Virus record (IMG/VR): IMGVR_UViG_3300042922_001297
Location: 1-53,560 of that record
Length of the DNA: 53,560 nucleotides
Strand: one strand, 5' to 3'
Origin: a virus
Part shown: positions 42,374-51,700 of the stretch, piece by piece
Layout: each line of letters begins with the position of its first letter
Position numbering within the stretch: the first letter of the stretch is position 1
The notes under the pieces: generated by a model
The model's input: the letters and a program-made list of their open reading frames with translations, nothing else
What the model was told of the DNA's origin: nothing
The model's database searches: none
Made by a program: the position numbers and the translations under genes

Positions 42374-43764
42374 CAGACCTCGCTCCACTTCCACACGCCG
42401 TCGACGTTGAGGTTGAGCTGGACCTTCTGCCAGTCGCCCTCGACGTTCTCCCACAGCTCGAACGGCCGGTACGCGCCCGCGACGTTGAGCATCGGGAACA
42501 GCGTGGCGAGCGTGCCGGTGGTACGGAACTGCTGCGCCTCGGAGAAGCCGGAGCTCGCCGGCGTGCCCTTCGCGCGCACGTACGCCTGGTAGTCGTGCGC
42601 CTTCGTCAGGCCGGTCACGGCCTGGGACAACACGGTGGCCCCGACCGAGTACGCCTTGACCGGCGTGCCCGGGTTGTTCGTGTCGGAGATGACGACGTCG
42701 TACCCGGTGATCGTCGCGCCGTTCGCCGCGGGCGCGACCCACGTCACGGTGCACGACGTCTCGGTGATCGCGCTGACGGTCGGCGCGGCCGGGTCGGACG
42801 GCGCGTCGTCGAGCGTGGTGACCGACTTCCAGGAGGTCCACGGTCCCCAGCCCGCGTAGTTCCACGCCGAGACGCGGTAGTAGTACAGCGTCTCGGGCAG
42901 CCGGTTCAGCACGGTGATCGCCGCCCAGCTGCCCTGCGTCGCCGTCGTCGAGCCGGACTCGGCCGCGACCGTGTTCACCTGCAGGCGGTAGTTCGTCGGC
43001 GCCATGCCGCCGTTGTTCGAGACGGTGGCGACCGGGACGACGAAGGAGTTGCGCGAGACGTTCGTGGCGTTCGGCGCGGCCGAGAGCACGGGAGCCGACG
43101 GCGCCTTGGCCGAGACGGTGACCCAGGAGCTCGCGCGCGTCGCGTCCCACCAGACGCCCTCGGAGCGCACGCGCGCCCAGTACGTCACGCCCGCGGTGCC
43201 GCTGATCGGCAGCGTGCCGTTGGCCTGGTACCCCGAGCTGGTGATCGCGGTGAACGAGGAGTTGGTCGAGATCTGCCACTGGTACCGGCGCCCCGACGAC
43301 GGGCCGGGCCACGAGCTCGGGCCGTTCCACGTCAGCTGCAGCTTGCCGGCGCCGGACACGGCGACCATCTTCACGTTCAGCGGGACGCTCGGGTTCGCCG
43401 TCGGGCGCCGCGGCACGGAGCCGTAGCGCACGGTGCTGACCGGCCCGGCCCCGGTGCCGGAGACGTCCATGCCGAAGCCGAAGCCGACCTCGCCGTCGTA
43501 CGACGCGGTGAACGTCTGCCACCCCGAGACCATGAGCAGCGGGGTCGAGCCGGACGCGCGCCGCGTCACCGAGCCCGCACCCCACTGGCCGTACCAGCCC
43601 GCGGTCAGGTCGAAGTTGTACGAGGAGTAGTCGGTCGCCGCCCAGCCCTCGACGAACACCGGGTACGACGGGTCCGCCTGGGTAGGCTGCCGCCCCGCCT
43701 CCCAGTAGATCCCGGCCTTCAGTCGGTTGGCGTAGCCCGACCAGACCGCGCCCTGCCAGCTCAC
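42373..43764 (-). CDS. Fibronectin type III repeat virion protein
   Basis: A 463-residue protein from GTG 43764 (GTGA overlap). An N-terminal strand-rich domain of about 115 residues is followed by three FN3-like repeats, recognisable by repeats such as YWARVRSEGVWWDA, YYYRVSAWNYAGWGPW and GYDVVISD. The last 60 residues (for example WENVEGDWQKVQLNLNVDG) form a small end domain. FN3 repeats are common in tail fibres and help contact polysaccharides. The gene lies between the two receptor-binding paralogues. Confidence 0.85.
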   Translation of the reverse strand: MSWQGAVWSGYANRLKAGIYWEAGRQPTQADPSYPVFVEGWAATDYSSYNFDLTAGWYGQWGAGSVTRRASGSTPLLMVSGWQTFTASYDGEVGFGFGMDVSGTGAGPVSTVRYGSVPRRPTANPSVPLNVKMVAVSGAGKLQLTWNGPSSWPGPSSGRRYQWQISTNSSFTAITSSGYQANGTLPISGTAGVTYWARVRSEGVWWDATRASSWVTVSAKAPSAPVLSAAPNATNVSRNSFVVPVATVSNNGGMAPTNYRLQVNTVAAESGSTTATQGSWAAITVLNRLPETLYYYRVSAWNYAGWGPWTSWKSVTTLDDAPSDPAAPTVSAITETSCTVTWVAPAANGATITGYDVVISDTNNPGTPVKAYSVGATVLSQAVTGLTKAHDYQAYVRAKGTPASSGFSEAQQFRTTGTLATLFPMLNVAGAYRPFELWENVEGDWQKVQLNLNVDGVWKWSEV

Positions 43765-44744
43765 GGCAGGTACTTCAGGTAGACGTCGCCCGGGTCCCCT
43801 CCGACCGGATCAGCCGTGCCGGACGTCACGCCGTCCAGCTCGGTGAGCCGGGGGAGCCAGGCTGCCGGGAGCTCGTTCGCCCCGACGTTGGTCAGGTCGG
43901 TCAGCTCGTGCGTGTGCTCGGCCGCGGCGAAGAACGCGTCGTCGCGCGTGCTCGCGGTGCCGAGCACCGGCTTGTTGATGACCGAGTTCGGCTCGCCCTC
44001 GGGGATGTCCCAGTCGACGACGGTCGAGACCTCGGTCCACGCCCAGAAGCCGGTGCCGTCCGACAGCGGCGCGCGCCCCGCCGGCACGCCGGTCGCGTCG
44101 AGCGTGCCGTCGAACGCCTGCGGCTCGCGCCACGTGAAGTCGTAGTCGTCGGGGCTGGCCTTCGCCAGCACCCAGCGCGTGTCACCGCCCGCGGGCAGCA
44201 GGTTGCCGGCGAGGCTCAGACCGTCGACCTTCGCCTTGTCGGCGTCGGACATCCACGTGAAGCCCGGCGGGATGAGCGGGCCGCACAACACCTCGATCGT
44301 GGCCTGGTTGCGCAGCCGCACCTCGAGCGAGGCGGGCGAGGCGACGTCGTCGTAGACGTCGGCCATCGCGCTGAACTCGGGGTTGGGCTGCACGTCGAGC
44401 ACGCCCTTGACCGCCGCGGTGCTGTACCCCGCGGGGCTGACGAGCACGATGACGAACGGGTACTCCCCGGGCGCGAGGTCGAGCTCGAGCGCCTGCAGCT
44501 CGAAGCGGGCGTAGCCCAGCTCCGGCGAGGGGAACTCCGCGACGGAGGAGTCGATGAGGTTGTCGGCGTCGGTCGTGTCGTCCGCGCGGAACGGCGGCTG
44601 CTTGGCGACCATGCGCACGGTGCAGCCGGTGAGGTCCGCCGGCCGCCGGTTGGCGTCCATGAACCACAGCGACAGCGAGAGCGACTTGCGAGCCTCGACC
44701 TGGATGACGGTCGTGCTCGACGGGGTGTTGCCGATGTAGGCCAC
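43761..44744 (-). CDS. Virion protein, likely fibre/receptor-binding, paralogue of 40727-42373
   Basis: A 327-residue protein from GTG 44744 behind GAGAGGAG. The N-terminal domain is beta-rich and shared with the larger paralogue. After the FDGTLDATGV block the C-terminus is short (about 110 residues), with SHTHELTDLTNV-like turns near residue 290, typical of the end of phage tail-fibre shafts. It begins the fibre cluster, just after a strong hairpin. Confidence 0.72.
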   Translation of the reverse strand: MAYIGNTPSSTTVIQVEARKSLSLSLWFMDANRRPADLTGCTVRMVAKQPPFRADDTTDADNLIDSSVAEFPSPELGYARFELQALELDLAPGEYPFVIVLVSPAGYSTAAVKGVLDVQPNPEFSAMADVYDDVASPASLEVRLRNQATIEVLCGPLIPPGFTWMSDADKAKVDGLSLAGNLLPAGGDTRWVLAKASPDDYDFTWREPQAFDGTLDATGVPAGRAPLSDGTGFWAWTEVSTVVDWDIPEGEPNSVINKPVLGTASTRDDAFFAAAEHTHELTDLTNVGANELPAAWLPRLTELDGVTSGTADPVGGDPGDVYLKYLP

Positions 44745-44764
44745 GGCCGACTCCTCTCAGGGGG

Positions 44765-44807
44765 ACGGCGGCACACCGAGGGGAGGATGTCCTCGGTGTG
44801 CCGCCGT
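44765..44807 (-). terminator. 16-bp perfect hairpin after the capsid genes
   Basis: ACGGCGGCACACCGAG and its exact complement CTCGGTGTGCCGCCGT enclose an 11-nt loop between the capsid-linked and fibre genes. There is no T tract on either strand. It is probably a partial terminator or RNA-stability element that sets capsid mRNA above the downstream genes, as is common after capsid genes. Confidence 0.75.
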
Positions 44808-44829
44808 GGGGAACTACAGGCTGGTCGTG

Positions 44830-45012
44830 TCAGCCTGCAGGCGGAGGGCCCTCCTCGGGCGGCCCCTCGCCGCCACCCTCCGGGGGACCCCCAGGGGCTT
44901 CCCCGCCGCCCTCGGGAGCGCCGCCACCACCGGCGAGCGCCTCCTCGAGAGCCTCGATGCCGACCCCGGACAGCTCCTGGATCTGCTTCAGGAGCTCGAG
45001 CAGCTGCTCCAT
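44830..45012 (-). CDS. Small Gly/Pro/Glu-rich protein after the capsid gene
   Basis: A 60-residue protein whose ATG overlaps the capsid stop (TGATG). It begins with a helical MEQLLELLKQIQELSG and continues as a Gly/Pro/Glu-rich low-complexity tail. It could be a capsid cement or decoration peptide because of its coupling to the capsid gene, but no family is recognised. Confidence 0.7.
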   Translation of the reverse strand: MEQLLELLKQIQELSGVGIEALEEALAGGGGAPEGGGEAPGGPPEGGGEGPPEEGPPPAG

Positions 45013-46691
45013 CAGAGGGTCCGGACGAAGACGGCCGTGCCGTCGGTGACGGTGTCACCGATGGCCTTGTCCGCGATGGAGGGCTGGGCCGCGGCGGTGG
45101 TGCCAGCGGTCGTGACCTTCCAGAGGGACGTCGGGTTGGCGAAGCGGCGGACGTCGTTGAGCACGACCGCGGTCGTGTTCGCACGAGCGGTGGCCGCGCC
45201 GACCTGAGCGTCGATCACGCCCTGCAGCTCCTCCTCGTCGATCGGGTTGTCGACGGCGAGGGTCGGCACGCGCTTGGCGACGTCGCCGGTCTCGGTCACG
45301 ACGGCGGTGCCGTTGTAGCCCCAGACCTGGTTCGCCTGCGTGGCGATCGCGTCCGTGTCGGTGTACGGCTGGCTGTACCACTCCGGCCGCGTGACGAGGA
45401 CGTCGGCACCCGAGATCGGGTACGTGACCGGCGCGACGGACTTCTGCGCACGCGCGGCCTTGACGAGGTCCGCGACGTTGTTGAAGCTCGTCTCGGTCGC
45501 GTCGTAGGTCGAGCCGGCGTACCCGGCGAAGTCGTCGCCGCTGATGGTGGCTCCCGGGAGGAACAGCGGGACGATGCCCTCGCTGAGCTGGTCGATCGCC
45601 CAGGCGTCGTACGAGAAGTCCTGGACGTACTCGGTGCCCTTGAAGCGGACACCGCCGTCCTCCTGGCGACGCTCCGAGAAGTGCTCGTACGTCTGGATGG
45701 AGTTCTTGTACGCCGCGAGACCGACGACCTGGCGCAGGAAGCGGTTCGCCGTGGCGCTCGTGGCGACCGGGTCGACGACCAGGTTGGCGTCGGTGTAGAC
45801 GCGGGGGAGGAACTCGGGGTGGATCTTCTGCAGCTTCCAGCTGCCCTTCAGGGTGCCGAGGTACCCCGACGCGTTGGCGCCCGAGATGTCCCCGTCCTTG
45901 AGGAGCTTGAACGCCGACTCCGTACCCGCACCCTGGTCGATGAGGTAGTTGATGAACGCGAGCTCGAGAGCCGACGTCACCAGGAGGAAGCGCTCGTTGT
46001 TGCCGAAGTTCGAGTCGAACCAGTTGTCCGAGAACGTGAGCGTGAGGTTGTCCAGCGTCGCGAGCGGGTTCGTCTCGTCGAGGAACATGCCCTTGATCGT
46101 GGCGAACGACGGCTGGATCTGGTTGTCGTAGTCCTCGCCGGGCTCCGCGATCCACTTGTAGTCGCGGGCGTCACCCGTGTGGGAGATGCGCGCGGCGTCC
46201 GCGTTGTACGGGCCGACGGCGTCCACGCCGGTGACGCGGGCGACGAGCTTGCCCGTCATGTGACCGGAGATCGCGGCGAACAGGCAGTACTTGTCGTGGT
46301 CGCGCAGAACCGTGGTCTGCATCTTCCGCGTCGTGTACTCCTGCGGGAGGTTCTTGATCGGCGAGTAGCGCAGCTGCTCGTCGAAGACGGTGAAGCCGAA
46401 CGAGCGGTGACGGCTCATCGAGTAGCGACGCCACTCGATCGGGGGGATGCCGTTCTTCCACTCGTTGGTGAACTCCGAGCCGGAGTAGTGGTCGGCCCCG
46501 ATGCGCGCGATGTCCGCGTCGACGATGTAGTCGTCGACCCGGATGTCCGGCACCATGATGGAGCGGGCGTTCGGGTTGGGCTTGATCTCCGAGCCGGTGA
46601 ACATGCCGGCGACCGGAGAGCTGATGCGCAGCACCGTCGCCAGGGCGATCTGGTACTCGGTCAGGCTGTCCTTCTGGACTGGTGCGACCAC
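45012..46691 (-). CDS. Major capsid protein candidate
   Basis: A 559-residue protein that directly follows portal. The start is GTG 46691, with AGAGGAG 7 bases ahead. A frame extension to 46748 lacks a ribosome site and would reach into the spacer. The sequence shows an N-terminal strand region (ARSIMVPDIRVDDYIVDADI), a helical spine (TSALELAFINYLIDQGAG) and beta-rich C-terminal parts (for example ISGADVLVTRPEWY). This matches the large HK97-fold-type shell proteins in general form. No scaffold or protease gene lies next to it. Portal-then-capsid order supports the call, but it is not motif-proven. Confidence 0.72.
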   Translation of the reverse strand: MVAPVQKDSLTEYQIALATVLRISSPVAGMFTGSEIKPNPNARSIMVPDIRVDDYIVDADIARIGADHYSGSEFTNEWKNGIPPIEWRRYSMSRHRSFGFTVFDEQLRYSPIKNLPQEYTTRKMQTTVLRDHDKYCLFAAISGHMTGKLVARVTGVDAVGPYNADAARISHTGDARDYKWIAEPGEDYDNQIQPSFATIKGMFLDETNPLATLDNLTLTFSDNWFDSNFGNNERFLLVTSALELAFINYLIDQGAGTESAFKLLKDGDISGANASGYLGTLKGSWKLQKIHPEFLPRVYTDANLVVDPVATSATANRFLRQVVGLAAYKNSIQTYEHFSERRQEDGGVRFKGTEYVQDFSYDAWAIDQLSEGIVPLFLPGATISGDDFAGYAGSTYDATETSFNNVADLVKAARAQKSVAPVTYPISGADVLVTRPEWYSQPYTDTDAIATQANQVWGYNGTAVVTETGDVAKRVPTLAVDNPIDEEELQGVIDAQVGAATARANTTAVVLNDVRRFANPTSLWKVTTAGTTAAAQPSIADKAIGDTVTDGTAVFVRTL

Positions 46692-46754
46692 AGCACATCT
46701 CCTCTCGTGTGAGTCGGGCGCCTGACCTGAGCGGCCCGGCATGCACATCCTGGA

Positions 46755-48722
46755 CTATGCGGCCGCCACCGGCGAAACCGGGCGAACAGGAACAGACTGT
46801 ACAGGCGCAGGTGCGCTGTCCATCACACCTAGCTTTTCGAGCAGCATGCCCTGGGACTCCGTCATGGTCTTCATCTGCTCCTGCAGCTGAAGAACTGCTG
46901 CAGCCATGGCCTCGTTGTTGGCGACCATAGGCTCGACCAGGGAGTTGATCCCGGCCTCGAGCCGGTTGACCTTCTCGTCCTGGGCCTGCACCTGCGAGGT
47001 GTTGCCCTCGAGGAACCGGGTCTTCAGCTGGTCGGCGTGCGCCGAGCCGGACAGCTCGATCGTCTTGGCGAGGATGAACTGCATCGTCTGCGCGGCGTTC
47101 GCCAGCATGTTCTGGTCGCCCGTCTGCGCGAGCGCCGGCATGGCCTGGCTGAGCGGGACGAAGATCTCCTGCAGGATGCGCAGCTGCTTCTCGTCCTCCA
47201 TCTCGACGAGCGACCCCGGCACGCAGCGCACGTGGTAGACCGTGGCCATCTCGCTCATGTCGACGTCGAGCACGCCGTCGGCGTCGAAGCTCTCGGTCGG
47301 CATCCCCGCGGCGATGAGCGCGCGCCGCGCGTCCGCGGTCGGCGTGATCTTCTTGACGCCCGACATCTCGGCGAAGTACAGCGTGAGGGCGTACGAGCAG
47401 TACAGCGAGAAGAAGTACTCCACGGCCTTCTGGTAGTTGTTGGTCGTGATGTCGACCATCTTCTCCTGAGCCTCGACGCCCTGCGGCGTCGCGCTCATCC
47501 CGTTGCCCGAGCTCGCCGCCATCTGCTGGTCGGCCGCGCCGACGAGGTTCACCATGCTGCCGAGGTTCTGCTGGCTGATGGCGCCGTACTGCAGCAGCGT
47601 CTGGGTGTTCACCTCGAACGGCTCGATCTTGGCGTTCGGGTTCGGGATCGGGACGTACTTCCCCGGGCTCATGTTGGGGATGCCGTTGAGCCCGGTGCCG
47701 TAGCCGAGCAGCGTCGGGTTGATGTTCTTGTACCAGAGCTTCATGGCTCCGTTGAGCATCAGGTCCTGGAACTCCTGACGTCCGTAGACGAGGGAGATCT
47801 GGGACTTGCCGAGCGGCTGCTGGCTGTCCTTCTCGAGCACGAGCACCTGCACGGGGTGTCGCTTGAGCGGGTCCTTGTTCTTCTCGATGCGCAGCAGCAT
47901 CTTCGTGTTCGCGTCGAACGTGAGGAACGGGTCGCCCGTCATCGAGTACCACGTGACGATCTCGTAGCCGTCGGGGATCGTGTGGTGCTTCGCGTCCTGG
48001 TGCGACACGCTCTCGCGCTGGCGCGACGGAGGGTTGTTCGAGCACAGCTTCTTCAGCGCGGCGATGTCCCAGCCCGGCTGCTGGTGGCGGATCAGCTGGT
48101 GCACCTCGCCCTTGGTGAGGTACCGACGGACGAAGACGACCGGAGCCTTGCGCGCGTCCTTGACCCCGGGCTCGGGGAAGAAGTCGCGGTAGTGGATGAC
48201 GTCGTAGTTCATCGCCCAGCTCTTGTCCGGCTTCTGCACGAGCACGGGGGTGACCGCCTCGAAGCCGAGCGTGAACGCGCTCATCACCGAGGAGAACAGG
48301 CTCTGCTGCATCTCGTTGGAGTTGAGGTCGTCGCCGATGATCTTCGACTTCAGGATGTACCGCGCGAGGATGCCCTTCGGCTCCTTGTCGTCGAACTCGC
48401 AGACCACGTCGACGTTCGGCGTGTTCTGCACGACGTTGCGGGCCACGCGCCGGACCATGCCCGCGATCTCCCCGGAGGAGACGTTGGGCAGGTCCGGCTT
48501 GCGGGAGACGACCTCGGCGTCGGCCATCGTCTCGTACTTCCAGTAGTTCTGGACCCGGCCCTCGTGCTCGCGCTTGTAGTGCTCGAAGAGCGACCACAGC
48601 GAAGTCGCCTGCAGCGACAGCCCGCGGAACTCGATGCACCCGGTGCGTGCGTCCTCCGACCGGCTGACGTACCAGTCGTCGAACTCGGTGACCGGCTCGT
48701 GAGGTGCCTTCGCTACTGCCAC
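46755..48722 (-). CDS. Portal protein
   Basis: A 655-residue portal of the short-tailed-phage type: N-terminal helical region, a wing-like mixed region (LVQKPDKSWAMNYDVIHYRDFFPEPG), a stem/crown region (NLGSMVNLVGAADQQMAAS, MVDITTNNYQKAVEYFFSLY) and a C-terminal coiled coil (AQDEKVNRLEAGINSLVEPM), followed by a Pro/Val tail. It forms the 12-fold DNA gate. The ATG lies 10 bp inside the end of the giant gene. Confidence 0.85.
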   Translation of the reverse strand: MAVAKAPHEPVTEFDDWYVSRSEDARTGCIEFRGLSLQATSLWSLFEHYKREHEGRVQNYWKYETMADAEVVSRKPDLPNVSSGEIAGMVRRVARNVVQNTPNVDVVCEFDDKEPKGILARYILKSKIIGDDLNSNEMQQSLFSSVMSAFTLGFEAVTPVLVQKPDKSWAMNYDVIHYRDFFPEPGVKDARKAPVVFVRRYLTKGEVHQLIRHQQPGWDIAALKKLCSNNPPSRQRESVSHQDAKHHTIPDGYEIVTWYSMTGDPFLTFDANTKMLLRIEKNKDPLKRHPVQVLVLEKDSQQPLGKSQISLVYGRQEFQDLMLNGAMKLWYKNINPTLLGYGTGLNGIPNMSPGKYVPIPNPNAKIEPFEVNTQTLLQYGAISQQNLGSMVNLVGAADQQMAASSGNGMSATPQGVEAQEKMVDITTNNYQKAVEYFFSLYCSYALTLYFAEMSGVKKITPTADARRALIAAGMPTESFDADGVLDVDMSEMATVYHVRCVPGSLVEMEDEKQLRILQEIFVPLSQAMPALAQTGDQNMLANAAQTMQFILAKTIELSGSAHADQLKTRFLEGNTSQVQAQDEKVNRLEAGINSLVEPMVANNEAMAAAVLQLQEQMKTMTESQGMLLEKLGVMDSAPAPVQSVPVRPVSPVAAA

Positions 48723-51700
48723 TGGTTCAGCCTTCCTCGCTGCGACGAGAACCTCTCGCGCCTGATCGTCGCCCGTCGGATGATCGGGTTGCTGGTGTTG
48801 ATGCTGTACAGATCGTCAGCATATGGGCTCATGATCCTGGTTAGGTCATTGAGGCGCTGAGGGCCACCGCCGTAGTCGGTGATGTAGCTCGAGCCGCCGT
48901 ACCCGCCGCGCGAGTAGCCGCCGGACCGGCGCCCGTACCCGCGGCCGAAGTTCCGCCAGCCGCCGTAGTCGTAGCCGTTCTGGCCGGTGCCGTCGGTGAT
49001 GTCGTCGAGCTGCTCGCTGATCTTCTCGAGCGCGTCGGTGATCGACTCGCCGATCTCCTCCGCCGTCGGGGTCTCCCACGTCGGGTCGACCCGCACCAGG
49101 CCGCGCATGCCGGTGTTCACCTGGCGCACGTCGTCGACCGAGTTCAGCAGCTGGTCGACGCCGAGGTTCCCGGTCTGGCCGGCGTGGTACATCTCCGCCG
49201 GCAGGATGCCGATGGACGACAGGACCGAGCGCTGCAGCCCCGTGGCGATCGGGCGCCCGTTCGGGCCCACGACGTACGTCGTGTTCAGCTGCATGTACTC
49301 CTGCTTGCCGTACCGCGGGATCGCGTCCGACCACAGGATGTCGGCCAGCCCGAGCACCTCGGGGTCGCCGATCGCCTGGCCGTAGTAGTCGCGCTTCGCG
49401 TTGTTCAGCGAGTCCGTCTTGGAGTAGCCCGCGTCGATGTACTTCTGGGTCATCTCGGCGAGGAAGTCCTCCTGGATCTTCACGCGCATCTCATCCGGGA
49501 TGTAGACGCCCTGCAGCGCGGGGCTGTCCAGGCGCAGCGTGCCGAGGTGGATGCCCCGCACGATGCCCTCGGCCCCGGTCGCGGTGAGCTCCTCGCGGCC
49601 CGTCTCGTTGTTGATCACCGAGACCAGCAGCTGTTCGGCCTCGTCCTGCGTGATCTCCTCGGAGTTCACCTCGCGGAGCTTGACCGGCTGGTTGTACCGG
49701 ATGAACGTCGAGTCGCGCATGATCGCGGCGAGCGCGTAGGCCAGGAACGGACGGCTCTCGCCCATGCTGTGCAGCAGCGCGTCGATGTCCTGCCGCCCGA
49801 CGTACCCCGAGCGCTGCTCGCCGGTGATCGGGTCGATGAAGTCGTCGAGCACGTCCGTCTCGCGCGGCGTGCCGAACGCACCCTCGCGCTGGATGGTCGC
49901 GTCGCTGTCCAGCAGCGGCCGCTTGTACGGGTCGCGGTCCCACTCGTCCGCGCCCTGGTACAGCATCGAGGCGAACGCGCTCTCGAACAGCATCGACTCG
50001 AGCGTGCCCACCGCGGTGACCAGGCCCTTGTACGCCAGCGACGTGGACTCGACGCCGTCCTCCATGGCCTGCGCCTCGGCCGCCTCGGACAGCTCGTTCG
50101 CCATGTTCCAGGCGTTGAGGATCGAGTCGACGTTCAGCAGCGGCATGTTGCCGATCGCGTCGGTGAAGCCCCAGTAGATCTGGCGGAAGTCGCCGGTCTC
50201 CTTGAACCGCGCGACGCCCATCAGCGGGGAGACGAACAGCTTCAGCGTCCAGGACGGGACGCCCATCCCCGCGGGCAGCAGGTCGGAGAACCACGCCTCC
50301 GCGTTGCGGAAGTCGTTCTCGAGCGACAGCGGGTCCTGCGCGACCGGCGCCTTCTGGTACCGGCGCAGCTTGTTCAGCAGCTTCATCTCGTCGTCGTCCC
50401 CGCCGCCGAAGCCCGCGCTCGAGATGATCGAGCCGGCCAGGAACAGCTGGGTGTGCGAGACGCCGGAGCGGATGATCGCGCGCGTCAGGTCGAACGAGTC
50501 CTCGATCCGGGCCTGGTCGCTGACCTCGGGGTCCATGCCCGCGTCGTCGCCGCGCATGCGGTCGAGCAGGCCGCCCGGCCGCTTCTGCCGGTCGGACAGG
50601 ATCGTGGTGAGGATCGCGTGCGGCGCCTGCAGGCCGAGCATGTTGATGATCGTGTTCGACCGGAACCGGAAGAACAGGGTCGGGAACCGCAGCAGCAGGA
50701 CGCCGAGGGTGTTGGTCCCCGGGCCGCCGGAGGCGATCACGCGCTCGGTCGCGCGGCGCACGATGCGCGCCATCAGGTTGTCCTGCAGACCGCGCGCGTA
50801 CTCGACGCGGGCGTACCCGTGGTTCACGGCGTCCGGGCTGATCTCGGCCAGCTGCTCGGGCGCCGGGCTCGAGAGGATGTCCAGGAACTGCTCGACCGGG
50901 ACGTGCTCCTCGAGCGGCATCTTCGAGATCGAGTCCCAGCTCGCCTCCATGAAGCGGCGCGCGATGGTCTTCGACTTCGTGCCCCACGTCGGGTCGGACG
51001 CCATGGCCGAGACGAACGTGGCCGCGCCCTGCAGGCGCTGCTCGAGCCGCGTCGTCGCGCCGGCCTGCTGGAAGTTCGTGTTCTCGTAGACCATCCGGTA
51101 GAACTCCGGGCTGGACGCGAGCGCCTCCTCCGCGCGCCGCCACTGCGCGCGCTGCTGCGGCGTGAAGCCGCGCGCCCCGAGGTTCTCCCCGGCCAGGAAC
51201 GAGACCGCGCGCTCCTGTCCGCCGCGCACGGCGAGCTCGATGAACGCCCCGATCCACAGGCCCGGGTTGAGGAAGGTCTTCAGCAGGATCCACTGCTGCG
51301 CGAACCGCATGACGACGTTGGTGCGCGCGAGCTCCTCGCGGACCTGGGCGCCGGCGATCGCCTCCGAGCGAGGCGACTGCCGCTGCCGGTGGTTGTAGCC
51401 GCGCTTCGACTCCCACGTCGCCATGCGCTTCTCGATGATCGAGCGCGCCTCCTGCGGCAGGTCCTCGGTCACCCAGTCCTGGCGCTCGAGGTCGAGCCGC
51501 GACAGCCGCGCCTCGCCCTGCTGCACGATCGGGTTCGAGAACTCGTTGCGCAGCACGGGGCTCGCGACGAGCAGGCCCGACTTCGTGCGCGCGATGCTCA
51601 GCATCCCCGCGGTGACCGAGTTCGTCGCGACCGGCAGGCCGTCGACGTCCTTGCGGTAGCCGTACAGGATGCCGTCGACCATGTTCGACACGGCCATGTA

